Shown: one piece after another, positions 51,894 through 61,543 of the stretch
Layout of the letters: every line of letters starts with the position of its first letter
How positions within the stretch are numbered: position 1 is the stretch's first letter
NCBI RefSeq assembly: GCF_019634775.1
Contig: NZ_JAHCAS010000001.1
Location: forward strand, 1,680,894 to 1,744,893
Source of the DNA: Dokdonella sp.
GTDB lineage: Bacteria; Pseudomonadota; Gammaproteobacteria; Xanthomonadales; Rhodanobacteraceae
DNA: 64,000 nt
Direction: 5' to 3'
Program-made: the position numbers and the translations under genes
The notes under the pieces: generated by a model
The model's input: only the letters and a program-made list of their open reading frames with translations
Told to the model about the DNA's origin: nothing
Databases searched by the model: none

Positions 51894-52759
51894 GCTTTTC
51901 CGCCGAAGAGGGCTGGAGCGCCTGGCCGGCGCCGGCCAAGCTCAACCTGTTCCTGCATGTCATTGGCCGGCGGGCCGATGGCTACCACCTGCTGCAGACC
52001 GTGTTCCACCTGCTCGACTGGGGCGACACCGTGCATTTGCGCCCGCGCGCGGACGGTGTAATTCGGCGTGCCTCGACCCTCGCCGGTGTGGCCGAGCACG
52101 ACGACCTCGTCGTGCGCGCCGCACGGCGCCTGCGCGAGCACGTTGGCCAGCCCGGACTCGGTGCCGACATCGCCGTCGACAAGCGCATCCCGCTCGGCGG
52201 CGGACTCGGCGGCGGCAGCTCCGACGCAGCCACCGTGCTGGTCGGCCTCGACCGACTCTGGGGTCTCGGCCTGGGCAATGATGTCCTCGCTGGCCTCGGC
52301 CTGGCGCTTGGCGCCGACGTGCCGGTGTTCGTGCGCGGGCGCAGCGCGTTTGCCGAAGGCATCGGCGAAGCGCTGACGCCGCTCGAGCTGACGCCGACCG
52401 ACTACTTGGTCGTCGACCCCGGTGTCGGTGTGCCGACCGGCGAGCTTTTCCGCGCCCCGGAATTGACACGCGACATGCCACCGCTGACAATTCGCGGCTT
52501 CCTTTCCGGCGAGCCGACGCGAAACGCGTTCGAACCGGTCGTGCGTGCGCGTTTTCCGGCCGTTGCGCGCGTCTTCGATTGGCTGGCACCTCACGGCGAA
52601 CCGCGTCTGAGCGGTTCGGGTGGTGCGGTGTTCATGCCCGTTGGGAGCGAAGGTGCAGGCTTGGTTGCGGCCTGTCCGGCCGGGATGCGTGCGTGGATCG
52701 CACGCGGCATCGACCGCTCGCCGCTGCTCACGGCGGCGGCTGGTGGCAGCATGGCTTGA
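51890..52759 (+). CDS. ispE: 4-diphosphocytidyl-2-C-methyl-D-erythritol kinase
   Basis: 289 residues. Phosphorylates CDP-methylerythritol in the non-mevalonate isoprenoid route. GHMP kinase motifs: WPAPAKLNLFLHVIGRRADGYH at the N-terminus, PLGGGLGGGSSDAATVL (ATP loop) and LSGSGGAVFMP near the C-terminus. The tRNA-Gln gene follows after 46 bp and prs after that, as in other gammaproteobacteria. Confidence 0.96.
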   Translation: MSFSAEEGWSAWPAPAKLNLFLHVIGRRADGYHLLQTVFHLLDWGDTVHLRPRADGVIRRASTLAGVAEHDDLVVRAARRLREHVGQPGLGADIAVDKRIPLGGGLGGGSSDAATVLVGLDRLWGLGLGNDVLAGLGLALGADVPVFVRGRSAFAEGIGEALTPLELTPTDYLVVDPGVGVPTGELFRAPELTRDMPPLTIRGFLSGEPTRNAFEPVVRARFPAVARVFDWLAPHGEPRLSGSGGAVFMPVGSEGAGLVAACPAGMRAWIARGIDRSPLLTAAAGGSMA

Positions 52760-52805
52760 AGGCGCACGGCCGTTCCACCGTGCCGTGAAGGTTCCGGGTT
52801 TCCGC

Positions 52806-52880
52806 TGGGGCGTCGCCAAGTGGTAAGGCACCGGGTTTTGATCCCGGCATTCGCAGGTTCGAATCCTGCCGCCCCAGCCA
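52806..52880 (+). tRNA. tRNA-Gln(TTG)
   Basis: 75 nt including encoded CCA. Acceptor TGGGGCG pairs with CGCCCCA; anticodon loop TTTTGAT between CCGGG and CCCGG gives TTG; T-arm GCAGG TTCGAAT CCTGC. Lies between ispE and prs in the usual position. Confidence 0.97.
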
Positions 52881-52947
52881 CGTCGCGACAGGCGGCGACC
52901 CCTCATGCCGGCCTGGCGATGGCGGCACTGCGTTGACGGAGTGGCGT

Positions 52948-53916
52948 GTGAATACGGCGGCGAAATCCACCGGCATCCTGGTGTTCAGCGGCAACGCCAA
53001 CCGGCCGCTCGCGCAGACCATCTGCGAGGAGCTCGCCATCCCGCTCGGCAAGGCCCAGGTCGGCCGCTTCAGCGACGGCGAGGTGCAGGTCGAGATCGAG
53101 GAGAACGTGCGCCGCCAGGAGGTGTTCGTCATCCAGCCGACCTCGGCGCCGACGGCGGACAACTTCATGGAACTGCTGGTGCTGGTGGATGCGCTCAAGC
53201 GCGCCTCGGCGGCCAGCGTGACCGCGGTGCTGCCGTACTTCGGCTATGCGCGCCAGGACCGCCGCCAGCGCTCGGCGCGCGTGGCGATCACGGCCAAGGT
53301 CGCGGCGAAGATGATCGGCACGGTCGGCACCGACCGCGTGCTGACGGTCGACCTGCACGCCGACCAGATCCAGGGCTTCTTCGACATCCCGCTCGACAAC
53401 GTCTATGCCTCGCCGGTGCTGCTGGCCGACATCTGGCGCTACTACGCCAGGGACAACCTGATCGTGGTCAGCCCCGACGTCGGGGGCGTGGTGCGCGCGC
53501 GGGCGATCGCCAAGCGCCTCGACGACGCCGATCTCGCGATCATCGACAAGCGCCGCCCGCGGCCGAACGAATCGACCGTGATGAACATCATCGGCGAGGT
53601 GCGCGACAAGGTCTGCGTGCTCGTCGACGACATCGTCGACACCGCCGGAACGCTGTGCGCCGCCGCGGCTGCGCTCAAGCGCAACGGCGCACGCAAGGTC
53701 GTCGCCTACTGCACGCATCCGGTGCTGTCCGGCCCGGCGATCCAGAACATCGAAGGCTCGCAGCTCGACGAGCTCGTCGTCACCGACACCATAGCGCTGT
53801 CGCCGGCCGCCCAGGCCTGCGCGCGCATCCGCCAGCTGTCGGTGGCCGAACTGCTCGCCGAGACGATCCGCCGCATCGCCTACGGCGAGTCAGTCAGTTC
53901 GCTTTACGTGGATTGA
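52948..53916 (+). CDS. prs: Ribose-phosphate pyrophosphokinase
   Basis: 322 residues from GTG 52948, which has GGAG six bases ahead; TTG 52933 would add five residues. Makes PRPP from ribose 5-phosphate and ATP. Motifs: [42 protein letters not shown] (PRPP synthase signature), [16 protein letters not shown] and [14 protein letters not shown] (PRPP loop). Placed between tRNA-Gln and rplY as elsewhere. Confidence 0.97.
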   Translation: MNTAAKSTGILVFSGNANRPLAQTICEELAIPLGKAQVGRFSDGEVQVEIEENVRRQEVFVIQPTSAPTADNFMELLVLVDALKRASAASVTAVLPYFGYARQDRRQRSARVAITAKVAAKMIGTVGTDRVLTVDLHADQIQGFFDIPLDNVYASPVLLADIWRYYARDNLIVVSPDVGGVVRARAIAKRLDDADLAIIDKRRPRPNESTVMNIIGEVRDKVCVLVDDIVDTAGTLCAAAAALKRNGARKVVAYCTHPVLSGPAIQNIEGSQLDELVVTDTIALSPAAQACARIRQLSVAELLAETIRRIAYGESVSSLYVD

Positions 53917-54027
53917 GGCGCGGCGCCCGTCCGGCGCAATGTCGAGATCCGTTCCAAGGCTTCCCTGGTCGCGGGGAAGTCCAATCGCCGCCGCGAGGCG
54001 GTCCATCGAAAGACAGGTAGTACCAAC

Positions 54028-54696
54028 ATGGCAAAGTCACACAAGATTTCGGTCCAGCTGCGCAAGGACGAGGGGAAAGGTGCGAGCCGCCGCCTGCGTC
54101 GTGCGGGGCAGGTGCCGGCCGTCGTCTATGGCGGCAAGCTCGACCCAGTAAGTATCCAGATCGAGCACGAGGCCGTCTGGCTCGCCTCGCAACACGAGTC
54201 GTTCTACTCGGCGATCCTCGACCTCGACCTCAACGGCGACGTGCAGAAGGTGCTGTTGCGTGACATGCAGCGCCACCCATTCAAGTCGCAGATCGCCCAC
54301 CTCGACTTCCAGCGCGTGCTCGACGACCAGCCGATCCGCCTGCGTGTGCCGCTGCATTTCCTGAATCAGGAGCAATCGGTTGCCGGCAAGACCTCGGGCG
54401 TGGTCATCACCCACGAGCTCAACGAAGTCCTCGTCTCGTGCCTGCCGAAGGATCTGCCGGAGTTCATCGAGGTCGACCTCTCCGGCCTGGGCGTCGGCGA
54501 TATCGTCCATCTTTCGCAGGTCAAGCTGCCGGGCGGCGTCGAGATCCCCGAGCTGAAGCTCGGCAAGGAACACGACATCGCCATCGTCATCGCCAAGGAA
54601 GCGAAGGAAGAGGTCGATCCTGTTCCTGCCGAGGGCGAGGCGGCTCCTGCCGCGGATGCGAAGAAGGACGCGCCGAAGAAGGACGCGAAGAAGTAA
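54028..54696 (+). CDS. rplY: 50S ribosomal protein L25/general stress protein Ctc
   Basis: 222 residues: 5S rRNA-binding L25 domain (about 1-95: LRKDEGKGASRRLRRAGQVPAVVYGGK) plus the C-terminal Ctc/TL5 extension (RVPLHFLNQEQSVAGKTSGVV, LPEFIEVDLSGLGVGD), ending in a Lys/Ala-rich tail (ADAKKDAPKKDAKK). The pth gene starts 18 bp downstream. Confidence 0.95.
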   Translation: MAKSHKISVQLRKDEGKGASRRLRRAGQVPAVVYGGKLDPVSIQIEHEAVWLASQHESFYSAILDLDLNGDVQKVLLRDMQRHPFKSQIAHLDFQRVLDDQPIRLRVPLHFLNQEQSVAGKTSGVVITHELNEVLVSCLPKDLPEFIEVDLSGLGVGDIVHLSQVKLPGGVEIPELKLGKEHDIAIVIAKEAKEEVDPVPAEGEAAPAADAKKDAPKKDAKK

Positions 54697-54714
54697 GCGG
54701 CGGCACAGGGCGGC

Positions 54715-55302
54715 ATGGCTGGCCTGCGCCTTGTGGTCGGCCTCGGCAACCCCGGGGCCGAACACCTCAGGACCCGGCACAACGCCGGGTTCTGGTTCGT
54801 CGATGCGCTGGCGCAGCGCGAGGGTGTGCGCTTCGGCATCGAGTCGAAGCTGCATGCCGAGACGGCCAGGATCGTCGTCGACGGCCAGCCGGTGTGGCTG
54901 CTCAAGCCGATCACCTTCATGAATCGCAGTGGCCTCGCCGTCGCTGCCGCCCTGCGCTACTGGAAGATCGACCCGGCCGAGATGCTGGTCGCCCACGACG
55001 AACTCGACCTGCCCGCTGGCACGGTGCGGCTCAAGTTCGACGGCGGCCACGGTGGTCAGAACGGCCTGCGTGACCTGTTCGCCCACCTCGGCCACGGCCG
55101 TTTCCACCGCCTGCGCATCGGCATCGGCCATCCCGGCCACAAGGACCGCGTCACCTCATGGGTGCTCGGGCGGCCCGGAGTGAATGACGAGCAGGCCATC
55201 CTCGGCGGCGTCGGCGCGGCGCTGGACCTGGTGCCGATGATCGTCGCCGGCGAGTTCGACAAGGCGATGCAGAGGTTGCACACCAGTAATCGTGATTCGT
55301 GA
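54715..55302 (+). CDS. pth: Peptidyl-tRNA hydrolase
   Basis: 195 residues. Releases tRNA from peptidyl-tRNA. Substrate-binding N in VVGLGNPGAEHLRTRHNAGF and KPITFMNRSG; catalytic His in the N-terminal RHNAGF segment; VAHDELDLPAGTVRLKF and GGHGGQNGLRDL. The last codons (NRDS and stop) lie in a hairpin-forming repeat that begins at about 55289, so the C-terminal tail may be recent. ychF follows 116 bp downstream. Confidence 0.96.
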   Translation: MAGLRLVVGLGNPGAEHLRTRHNAGFWFVDALAQREGVRFGIESKLHAETARIVVDGQPVWLLKPITFMNRSGLAVAAALRYWKIDPAEMLVAHDELDLPAGTVRLKFDGGHGGQNGLRDLFAHLGHGRFHRLRIGIGHPGHKDRVTSWVLGRPGVNDEQAILGGVGAALDLVPMIVAGEFDKAMQRLHTSNRDS

Positions 55303-55412
55303 TTCGTGATCGGTGATCCGAAGAAGCACCAGTTCTTCGTCGCCATTCCGAACCGCAAGCTCGTCTTGCGGCTTTCACGAATCACCAACCACGAATCACC
55401 AATCACGGATCT
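55289..55412. repeat. Hairpin-forming GTGATTC-type heptamer repeats
   Basis: Left arm GTGATTCGTGATTCGTGAT (55291 onward), right arm near 55376-55409 with CACGAATCACC, AACCACGAATCACCAATCAC. Repeated heptamers GTGATTC are inverted across a 60-bp centre. It covers the last codons of pth and ends eight bases before the ychF start; related to the elements at 60963 and 63804. Confidence 0.75.
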
Positions 55413-55418
55413 CGAGTC

Positions 55419-56510
55419 ATGGGCATCAAATGCGGCATCGTCGGCTTGCCCAATGTCGGCAAGTCGACCCTGTTCAACGCGCTGACCAAGGCGGGCATCG
55501 CCGCAGCGAATTTCCCGTTCTGCACGATCGACCCGAACGTGGGCGTGGTACCGGTGCCCGATCCGCGCCTCGAGGCACTGTCCAGTATTGCCAAGCCACT
55601 CAAGATCATCCCGACGACGATGGAGTTCGTCGACATTGCGGGACTGGTCGCCGGTGCCTCGAAGGGAGAGGGGCTCGGCAACAAGTTCCTCGCCCACATC
55701 CGCGAGGTTGATGCGATCGCACACGTCGTGCGCTGCTTCGAGGACACCGACATCGTCCACGTTGCCGGGCGCATCGATCCGATCGCCGACATCGAGACGA
55801 TCGATACCGAACTGGCCCTGGCCGATCTCGAATCCGTCGACAAGGCGCTGGCCCGCGTCGAGAAGGCGGCCAAGGCCAACGACAAGGACGCGCTGGCACG
55901 TCGTCCGGTGCTGCAGAAGCTGCGCGCCGCACTCGACGAGGGACGTTCGGCCCGCAGCATCGGATTGGACGACGAGGAGAAGCAACTCGTCCGCGACCTG
56001 TTCCTGCTGACCCTGAAGCCCCTGATGTACATCGCCAACGTGCGCGAGGACGGCTTCCAGGACAATCCCTTCCTCGAGCGCGTGCGCGAGCACGCAGCCG
56101 CCGAAGGCGCCCAGGTCGTGCCGGTCTGCGCAGCCATCGAGGAGGAGCTTGCCCAGCTTGACGATGCCGATCGTGCCGAGTTCCTTGCCGACATGGGGCT
56201 CGACGAACCGGGTTTGAATCGCGTGATTCGCGCCGGCTACGCCCTGCTTGGCCTGCAGACCTATTTCACCGCTGGCGAGAAAGAGGTGCGTGCCTGGCAG
56301 GTCAAGGTCGGCGCCACCGCGCCGCAGGCGGCGGGCGTCATCCACACCGACTTCGAGCGCGGCTTCATCCGTGCCGAGACGATCGCCTACGACGACTACA
56401 TCCGCTACAAGGGCGAAGCCGGTGCCCGCGAAGCCGGCCGCCTGCGCCTCGAAGGCAAGGACTACATCGTCAAGGAAGGCGACGTTCTGCACTTCCGTTT
56501 CAACGTCTGA
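55419..56510 (+). CDS. ychF: Obg-family GTPase/ATPase YchF
   Basis: 363 residues, usual length. P-loop [18 protein letters not shown], switch region and [18 protein letters not shown], the NxxE-type G4 region ([12 protein letters not shown]), coiled-coil insert (about 125-195) and a C-terminal TGS domain. It prefers ATP in characterised members. Acts in translation or stress responses. The gene is downstream of pth as in most gammaproteobacteria. Confidence 0.97.
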   Translation: MGIKCGIVGLPNVGKSTLFNALTKAGIAAANFPFCTIDPNVGVVPVPDPRLEALSSIAKPLKIIPTTMEFVDIAGLVAGASKGEGLGNKFLAHIREVDAIAHVVRCFEDTDIVHVAGRIDPIADIETIDTELALADLESVDKALARVEKAAKANDKDALARRPVLQKLRAALDEGRSARSIGLDDEEKQLVRDLFLLTLKPLMYIANVREDGFQDNPFLERVREHAAAEGAQVVPVCAAIEEELAQLDDADRAEFLADMGLDEPGLNRVIRAGYALLGLQTYFTAGEKEVRAWQVKVGATAPQAAGVIHTDFERGFIRAETIAYDDYIRYKGEAGAREAGRLRLEGKDYIVKEGDVLHFRFNV

Positions 56511-56554
56511 TCAGTCCAGAATCCGCTCTCGTCACATCGGCCCGGTGACCGGAG

Positions 56555-57280
56555 ATGCGGATGAAGTGGCGCCTCGCTGGGATCGTGCTCGCCGTGCCCT
56601 TGATTGCGGCGTGCACTGGTCAGGCTGTCCCGGCGGACGAGGTCGATCAGCAAGAGCCCGCCGGCGAACGGCGCGAATCACAGCAGGCGCCGGACGCATT
56701 GCATGCCTCCGCCGAGAGCGGTGATGCGCAGGCGCAGTTCACGCTGGGCATCCTGCTGCTCGAGTCCGGTCGGGAAGAATCCCGGGCGAAAGGCACGCAG
56801 TGGTTGGCCGCAGCGGGTGAGCAGGGTCACGCCCTCGCCCTTATGACCTTGGGCACGCTGGCGCTTGAGCGCGGGGACGAGGCTTCCGCGCTGACTCATT
56901 TGCAGAATGCGGCCGCGACCGGCGACCCGGACGCGAACTACGCCCTGGGTCTGGTTCACTTCAACGGCGAGAACGTCGTGCCGGACGCGGCGCGCGCTGC
57001 GGACCTGTTCAAGGTGGCTGCCGATGCCGGTCACGCCGCGGCGCAGATGCGTCTGGCTGCGGCCTATTGGAATGGCGAAGGCCGTGCGCGCGATCCCGAA
57101 CAGGCTTTTTTCTGGTTCCTGCTGGCCGCACCTGAAAACCGGAGCGCAGCGGAGTTTCTGCCCTCCGCCGAATCCGCCCTGGATTCCGCGCAGCGCGAGG
57201 CGGTACTCAAGAGGGTGGCTGGATGGAAGCCGAAGAACCACGTTCCGGCGTGGTCGTCGAAGCGGGGCAAGGGCCACTGA
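56555..57280 (+). CDS. Sel1-repeat lipoprotein
   Basis: 241 residues. Lipobox IAAC with cysteine 20. Sel1-type repeats from about residue 50 to 190 (AQAQFTLGILLLESGREESRAKGTQWLAAAGEQGHALALMTLGTLALE and ANYALGLVHFNGENVVPDAARAADLFKVAADAGHAAAQMRLAAAYWNGEG), about four repeats. An adaptor for protein-protein interaction in the envelope is expected. Starts 44 bp after ychF. Confidence 0.85.
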   Translation: MRMKWRLAGIVLAVPLIAACTGQAVPADEVDQQEPAGERRESQQAPDALHASAESGDAQAQFTLGILLLESGREESRAKGTQWLAAAGEQGHALALMTLGTLALERGDEASALTHLQNAAATGDPDANYALGLVHFNGENVVPDAARAADLFKVAADAGHAAAQMRLAAAYWNGEGRARDPEQAFFWFLLAAPENRSAAEFLPSAESALDSAQREAVLKRVAGWKPKNHVPAWSSKRGKGH

Positions 57281-57487
57281 CGCTCTTGCGGTGGAAGCCG
57301 CTACCACCAAAGCAAGCCCGGACAGGGCTGGGTCGGATGCGGGCGGCTTGTGACGAGTCGAGGTCGTCAGTGCAGTCCGCGCCGCAATCCGTACGGGGGG
57401 CGGCGGCGGAGCCGAAAAATCCGCGACGGTCCGCATGAACTCCCGTCCTGCCATCTCGTTCGGACCCCATCGGGGGCGGTGGGACTG

Positions 57488-57517
57488 TTGACACCCCCCG
57501 AACCCGTCCGCGACAAT
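57488..57517 (+). promoter_or_regulatory. Predicted promoter of the tRNA-Tyr/Gly/Thr/tuf unit
   Basis: TTGACA (57488-57493, perfect -35) and GACAAT (57512-57517, four of six) are 18 bp apart and lie 18 bp upstream of the tRNA-Tyr 5' end. GC-rich discriminator sequence follows, typical of stringently controlled tRNA promoters. Confidence 0.75.
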
Positions 57518-57534
57518 GCGCGGCTCCGTTTTCC

Positions 57535-57620
57535 GGAGGGATACCCAAGCGGCCAACGGGGGCAGACTGTAAATCTGCTGGCTCACGCCTTCGGTGGTTC
57601 GAATCCACCTCCCTCCACCA
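57535..57620 (+). tRNA. tRNA-Tyr(GTA)
   Basis: 86 nt, with the long variable arm of type II tRNAs. Acceptor GGAGGGA pairs with TCCCTCC; anticodon loop ACTGTAAAT gives GTA; T-arm GGTGG TTCGAAT CCACC; encoded CCA at 57618-57620. First gene of the tRNA-tuf unit. Its last 18 nt are copied into each unit of the downstream tandem repeat. Confidence 0.97.
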
Positions 57621-58209
57621 GCTGTACCAGTGGCACGGCCCCGCAGGAGGTGGATGAGAACCACCGAATCGGGTGCCGGTTCGACCGATTCGCAGGAGCG
57701 AATCGGAACGCGACGCGAAGCGGCGCGGCCCCGGACGGGCGGAGGGCAGGAAGCCCGGAGTCATCCACCTCCCTCCACCAGCTGTACCAGTGGCACGGCC
57801 CCGCAGGAGGTGGATGAGAACCACCGAATCGGGTGCCGGTTCGACCGATTCGCAGGAGCGAATCGGAACGCGACGCGAAGCGGCGCGGCCCCGGAGGGGC
57901 GGAGGGCAGGAAGCCCGGAGTCATCCACCTCCCTCCACCAGCTGTACCAGTGGCACGGCCCCGCAGGAGGTGGATGAGAACCACCGAATCGGGTGCCGGT
58001 TCGACCGATTCGCAGGAGCGAATCGGAACGCGACGCGAAGCGGCGCGGCCCCGGAGGGGCGGAGGGCAGGAAGCCCGGAGTCATCCACCTCCCTCCACCA
58101 GCTGTACCAGTGGCACGGCCCCGCAGGAGGTGGATGAGAACCACCGGATGGGGTGCCGGTTCGACCGATTCGCAGGAGCGAATCGGAACGCGACGCGAAA
58201 GCGGCGCGA
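57603..58209 (+). repeat. 160-bp tandem repeat that copies the tRNA-Tyr 3' end
   Basis: The unit is the 18 nt ATCCACCTCCCTCCACCA, identical to the tRNA-Tyr 3' end, plus a 142-nt spacer. Copies of the 18-mer are at 57603 (in the tRNA), 57763, 57923 and 58083; spacers begin at 57621, 57781, 57941 and 58101. The fourth spacer diverges after about 58207. Units 2 and 3 are identical; unit 1 differs by one base and unit 4 by a few. The layout parallels E. coli tyrT, whose repeats yield rtT RNA, but it is in the tuf operon. Confidence 0.95.
57763..58209 (+). ncRNA. Candidate rtT-like small RNA units between tRNA-Tyr and tRNA-Gly
   Basis: Being between two tRNAs in one transcript, each 160-nt unit should be released or trimmed by tRNA processing. 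Predicted folding per unit: the 18-mer's ATCCACCTCC pairs with GGAGGTGGAT (57646-57655 in unit 1), extended to 12 pairs in internal units; CCGATTCGC pairs with GCGAATCGG (57685-57693/57698-57706); GCCCC/GGGGC and GGGC/GCCC hairpins follow. No Rfam match could be tested. The call as ncRNA is inference from arrangement, folding and the E. coli precedent. Confidence 0.55.
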
Positions 58210-58238
58210 CCTGTTCAGATTCAAGGAGTTCGGCCCGG

Positions 58239-58312
<74 letters not shown>

Positions 58313-58362
58313 CTGGACACCCGGCAAGGTTTACGGCTTCAGCTTCAACTGTTTTGAAAAGT

Positions 58363-58378
58363 CCGGCATGGATGCCGG
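58363..58378 (+). terminator. Hairpin in the tRNA-Gly/tRNA-Thr spacer
   Basis: CCGGCA TGGA TGCCGG (58363-58378) followed by GGTTGTTCCTT, weakly T-rich. Its sequence and surroundings match a more terminator-like element at 59815 before tRNA-Trp. Possibly a processing hairpin or a weak attenuator. Confidence 0.5.
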
Positions 58379-58416
58379 GTTGTTCCTTGCGAGCAGGGAG
58401 GGTCGCACGAGTACCT

Positions 58417-58492
<76 letters not shown>

Positions 58493-58534
58493 CCGCTTTC
58501 CCACATCCCTAGTCGATTCGAGAAGAACGCTGCC

Positions 58535-59725
<1,191 letters not shown>

Positions 59726-59814
59726 AAGGGGCAGGGGACGAGGGCTCAGGGATTGGAGCGGCCCGTGAAGCGGGCCGGGAATCCCTGCCCGACGCCAAGC
59801 TGTTCTTGAATGGT

Positions 59815-59841
59815 CCAGCAGGGATGCTGGTTTGTTCTTTT
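59815..59841 (+). terminator. Intrinsic terminator after tuf
   Basis: CCAGCA GGGA TGCTGG (59815-59830) followed by TTTGTTCTTTT. A stem of six and a T-rich tail 90 bp after the tuf stop, just before tRNA-Trp, so tRNA-Trp-secE-nusG probably has its own start or depends on read-through. Confidence 0.7.
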
Positions 59842-59867
59842 GTCGTCAGGGAGGACGGCTGAAATGA

Positions 59868-59943
<76 letters not shown>

Positions 59944-59997
59944 CCGGAGCGCAAGTCGCTCCGGTGGTCCAGTGAACGAATCGAGACGACGGCAGGA

Positions 59998-60387
59998 ATG
60001 AACGCAAAGGTCGAACACAGCGGCGGCAACAGCCCGGCCGATCGCGTCAAGCTGTGGCTGGCGGGGCTGGTCGTCGTGGCGGGGATCGTCGGTTTCTACT
60101 ACTTCGCCAACCAGTGGCCGGTCGCCGTGCGTGCGATCGGCCTGGTCGTCGCCTTCGTGCTTGCCATCGTTGTCGGTGCCGGCACGCACAGCGGACGCGC
60201 CCTGCGTGAATACATCGCCGAGTCACAGTTCGAACTGCGCAAGGTCGTATGGCCGACTCGCGAAGAGACGGTGCGCACGACGGGCGTGATCATCGTCGTG
60301 GTCATCATCATCAGCATCGTGCTGGGACTCATCGACCTCCTGCTCAAGGTGGTTGTGATGGACTGGCTGTTGAAACTCGGGCAGTGA
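59998..60387 (+). CDS. secE: Preprotein translocase subunit SecE
   Basis: 129 residues with three transmembrane helices (about 20-40, 45-65, 96-120), the three-helix form typical of gammaproteobacteria. Conserved [21 protein letters not shown] is the amphipathic segment plus the cytoplasmic loop; C-terminal helix [19 protein letters not shown]. Follows tRNA-Trp by 54 bp; nusG begins eight bases after its stop. Confidence 0.96.
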   Translation: MNAKVEHSGGNSPADRVKLWLAGLVVVAGIVGFYYFANQWPVAVRAIGLVVAFVLAIVVGAGTHSGRALREYIAESQFELRKVVWPTREETVRTTGVIIVVVIIISIVLGLIDLLLKVVVMDWLLKLGQ

Positions 60388-60395
60388 CACAAGCA

Positions 60396-60956
60396 ATGGC
60401 CAAGCGCTGGTACGTCGTCCACGCCTATTCGGGCTTCGAGCATCAGGTCGCGCGTGCGCTCAAGGAACGCATCGTGCGTGCCGGCATGCAGGAGAAATTC
60501 GGCGACGTGCTCGTGCCGACCGAGGAAGTCATCGAAATGCGCGGCGGTCAAAAGCGCCGTAGCGAGCGCAAGTTCTTCCCTGGCTATGTACTGGTGCAGA
60601 TCGAGACCAGTGGCGAAGGCGGAGGTTTGCGAATCGACGACGATTCCTGGCATCTCATCAAGGAAACCCCGAAGGTCATGGGGTTCATTGGTGGTACTGC
60701 CGATCGCCCGCTGCCGATCAAGGATTCCGAGGCCGAGGCAATTGTTCAGCGCGTGCAGGAAGGCGTCGACAAGCCGAAGCCGAAGGTGCTGTTCGAGCCG
60801 GGCGAGATGGTGCGCGTCACCGAAGGTCCCTTCAACGACTTCAATGGTGTCGTCGAAGAGGTCAACTACGAAAAGAGCCGCTTGCGCGTGGCGGTACTGA
60901 TTTTCGGGCGTTCAACTCCGGTCGAACTCGAGTTCGGACAGGTGGAGAAGGCCTGA
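60396..60956 (+). CDS. nusG: Transcription termination/antitermination protein NusG
   Basis: 186 residues. NGN domain ([34 protein letters not shown]) and KOW domain ([24 protein letters not shown]). Binds RNA polymerase, Rho and S10. The ATG at 60396 lies eight bases after secE. A heptamer-repeat hairpin follows just after the stop. Confidence 0.97.
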   Translation: MAKRWYVVHAYSGFEHQVARALKERIVRAGMQEKFGDVLVPTEEVIEMRGGQKRRSERKFFPGYVLVQIETSGEGGGLRIDDDSWHLIKETPKVMGFIGGTADRPLPIKDSEAEAIVQRVQEGVDKPKPKVLFEPGEMVRVTEGPFNDFNGVVEEVNYEKSRLRVAVLIFGRSTPVELEFGQVEKA

Positions 60957-60962
60957 GGGCCG

Positions 60963-61052
60963 GGATTCGGGATTCGGGATTGGGGATTCGGTGAAGCGAA
61001 AAAGCACGCGCTTTTGCTCTTTCCGAATCCCCAATCCCGAATCCCCAATCCC
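60963..61052. repeat. GGGATTC-heptamer inverted repeat
   Basis: Arms of 30 bp at 60963-60992 and 61023-61052, 29 of 30 complementary, built of four GGGATT[CG] heptamers and a trailing GG. The 30-bp centre reads TGAAGCGAAAAAGCACGC GCTTTTGCTCTTT-like. A very stable hairpin between nusG and rplK, which both run the same way; not followed by T-tract, so not obviously a terminator. Confidence 0.9.
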
Positions 61053-61111
61053 ATGATTCCAAAAACAGCGAGGAGCCTGACAACAGGCGCTTGCACTCGC
61101 AGGAGTGAAAC

Positions 61112-61540
61112 ATGGCAAAGAAGGTAGTCGGTTACATCAAGCTGCAGGTGAAGGCCGGTCAGGCCAACCCCTCGCCGCCGGTCGGCCCCGCGCTCGGTCA
61201 GCGTGGCCTCAACATCATGGAGTTCTGCAAGGCGTTCAATGCCGCCACGCAGAAGCTCGAGCCCGGCCTGCCGATCCCGGTCGTCATCACGGCGTATTCG
61301 GACCGCAGCTTCACGTTCATCACCAAGACCCCGCCGGCGTCGATCCTTCTCAAGAAGGCCGTCGGCATCCAGTCCGGTTCCAAGCGACCGAACACCGAAA
61401 AGGTGGGCAAGGTCACGCGCAAGCAGCTCGAGGATATCGCCAAGACGAAGGAGCCTGATCTGACCGCGGCGAGCCTGGATGCGGCCGTGCGCACGATCGC
61501 CGGCAGCGCGCGCAGCATGGGTCTGGTGGTGGAGGGCTAA
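61112..61540 (+). CDS. rplK: 50S ribosomal protein L11
   Basis: 142 residues, normal length. Binds the GTPase-associated centre of 23S rRNA. N-terminal [25 protein letters not shown] (proline-rich factor contact) and C-terminal [21 protein letters not shown] (61099-61103) lies before the start. rplA starts four bases after its stop. Confidence 0.97.
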   Translation: MAKKVVGYIKLQVKAGQANPSPPVGPALGQRGLNIMEFCKAFNAATQKLEPGLPIPVVITAYSDRSFTFITKTPPASILLKKAVGIQSGSKRPNTEKVGKVTRKQLEDIAKTKEPDLTAASLDAAVRTIAGSARSMGLVVEG

Positions 61541-61543
61541 GAC

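Noticed and set aside
57603..58209. Integrative element attachment sites at tRNA-Tyr
   Set aside because: Repeated tRNA 3' ends can be attL/attR, but the copies are only 160 bp apart, no integrase or cargo gene lies between them and the whole unit is repeated, so tandem duplication explains them better.
57603..58209. Assembly artefact
   Set aside because: Not fully excluded, but unit 1 and unit 4 carry their own base changes, which an artefact of collapsed or duplicated reads would not normally produce in this pattern.
60963..61052. Rho-independent terminator after nusG
   Set aside because: The hairpin is strong, but no T-tract follows the right arm and rplK follows in the same direction.
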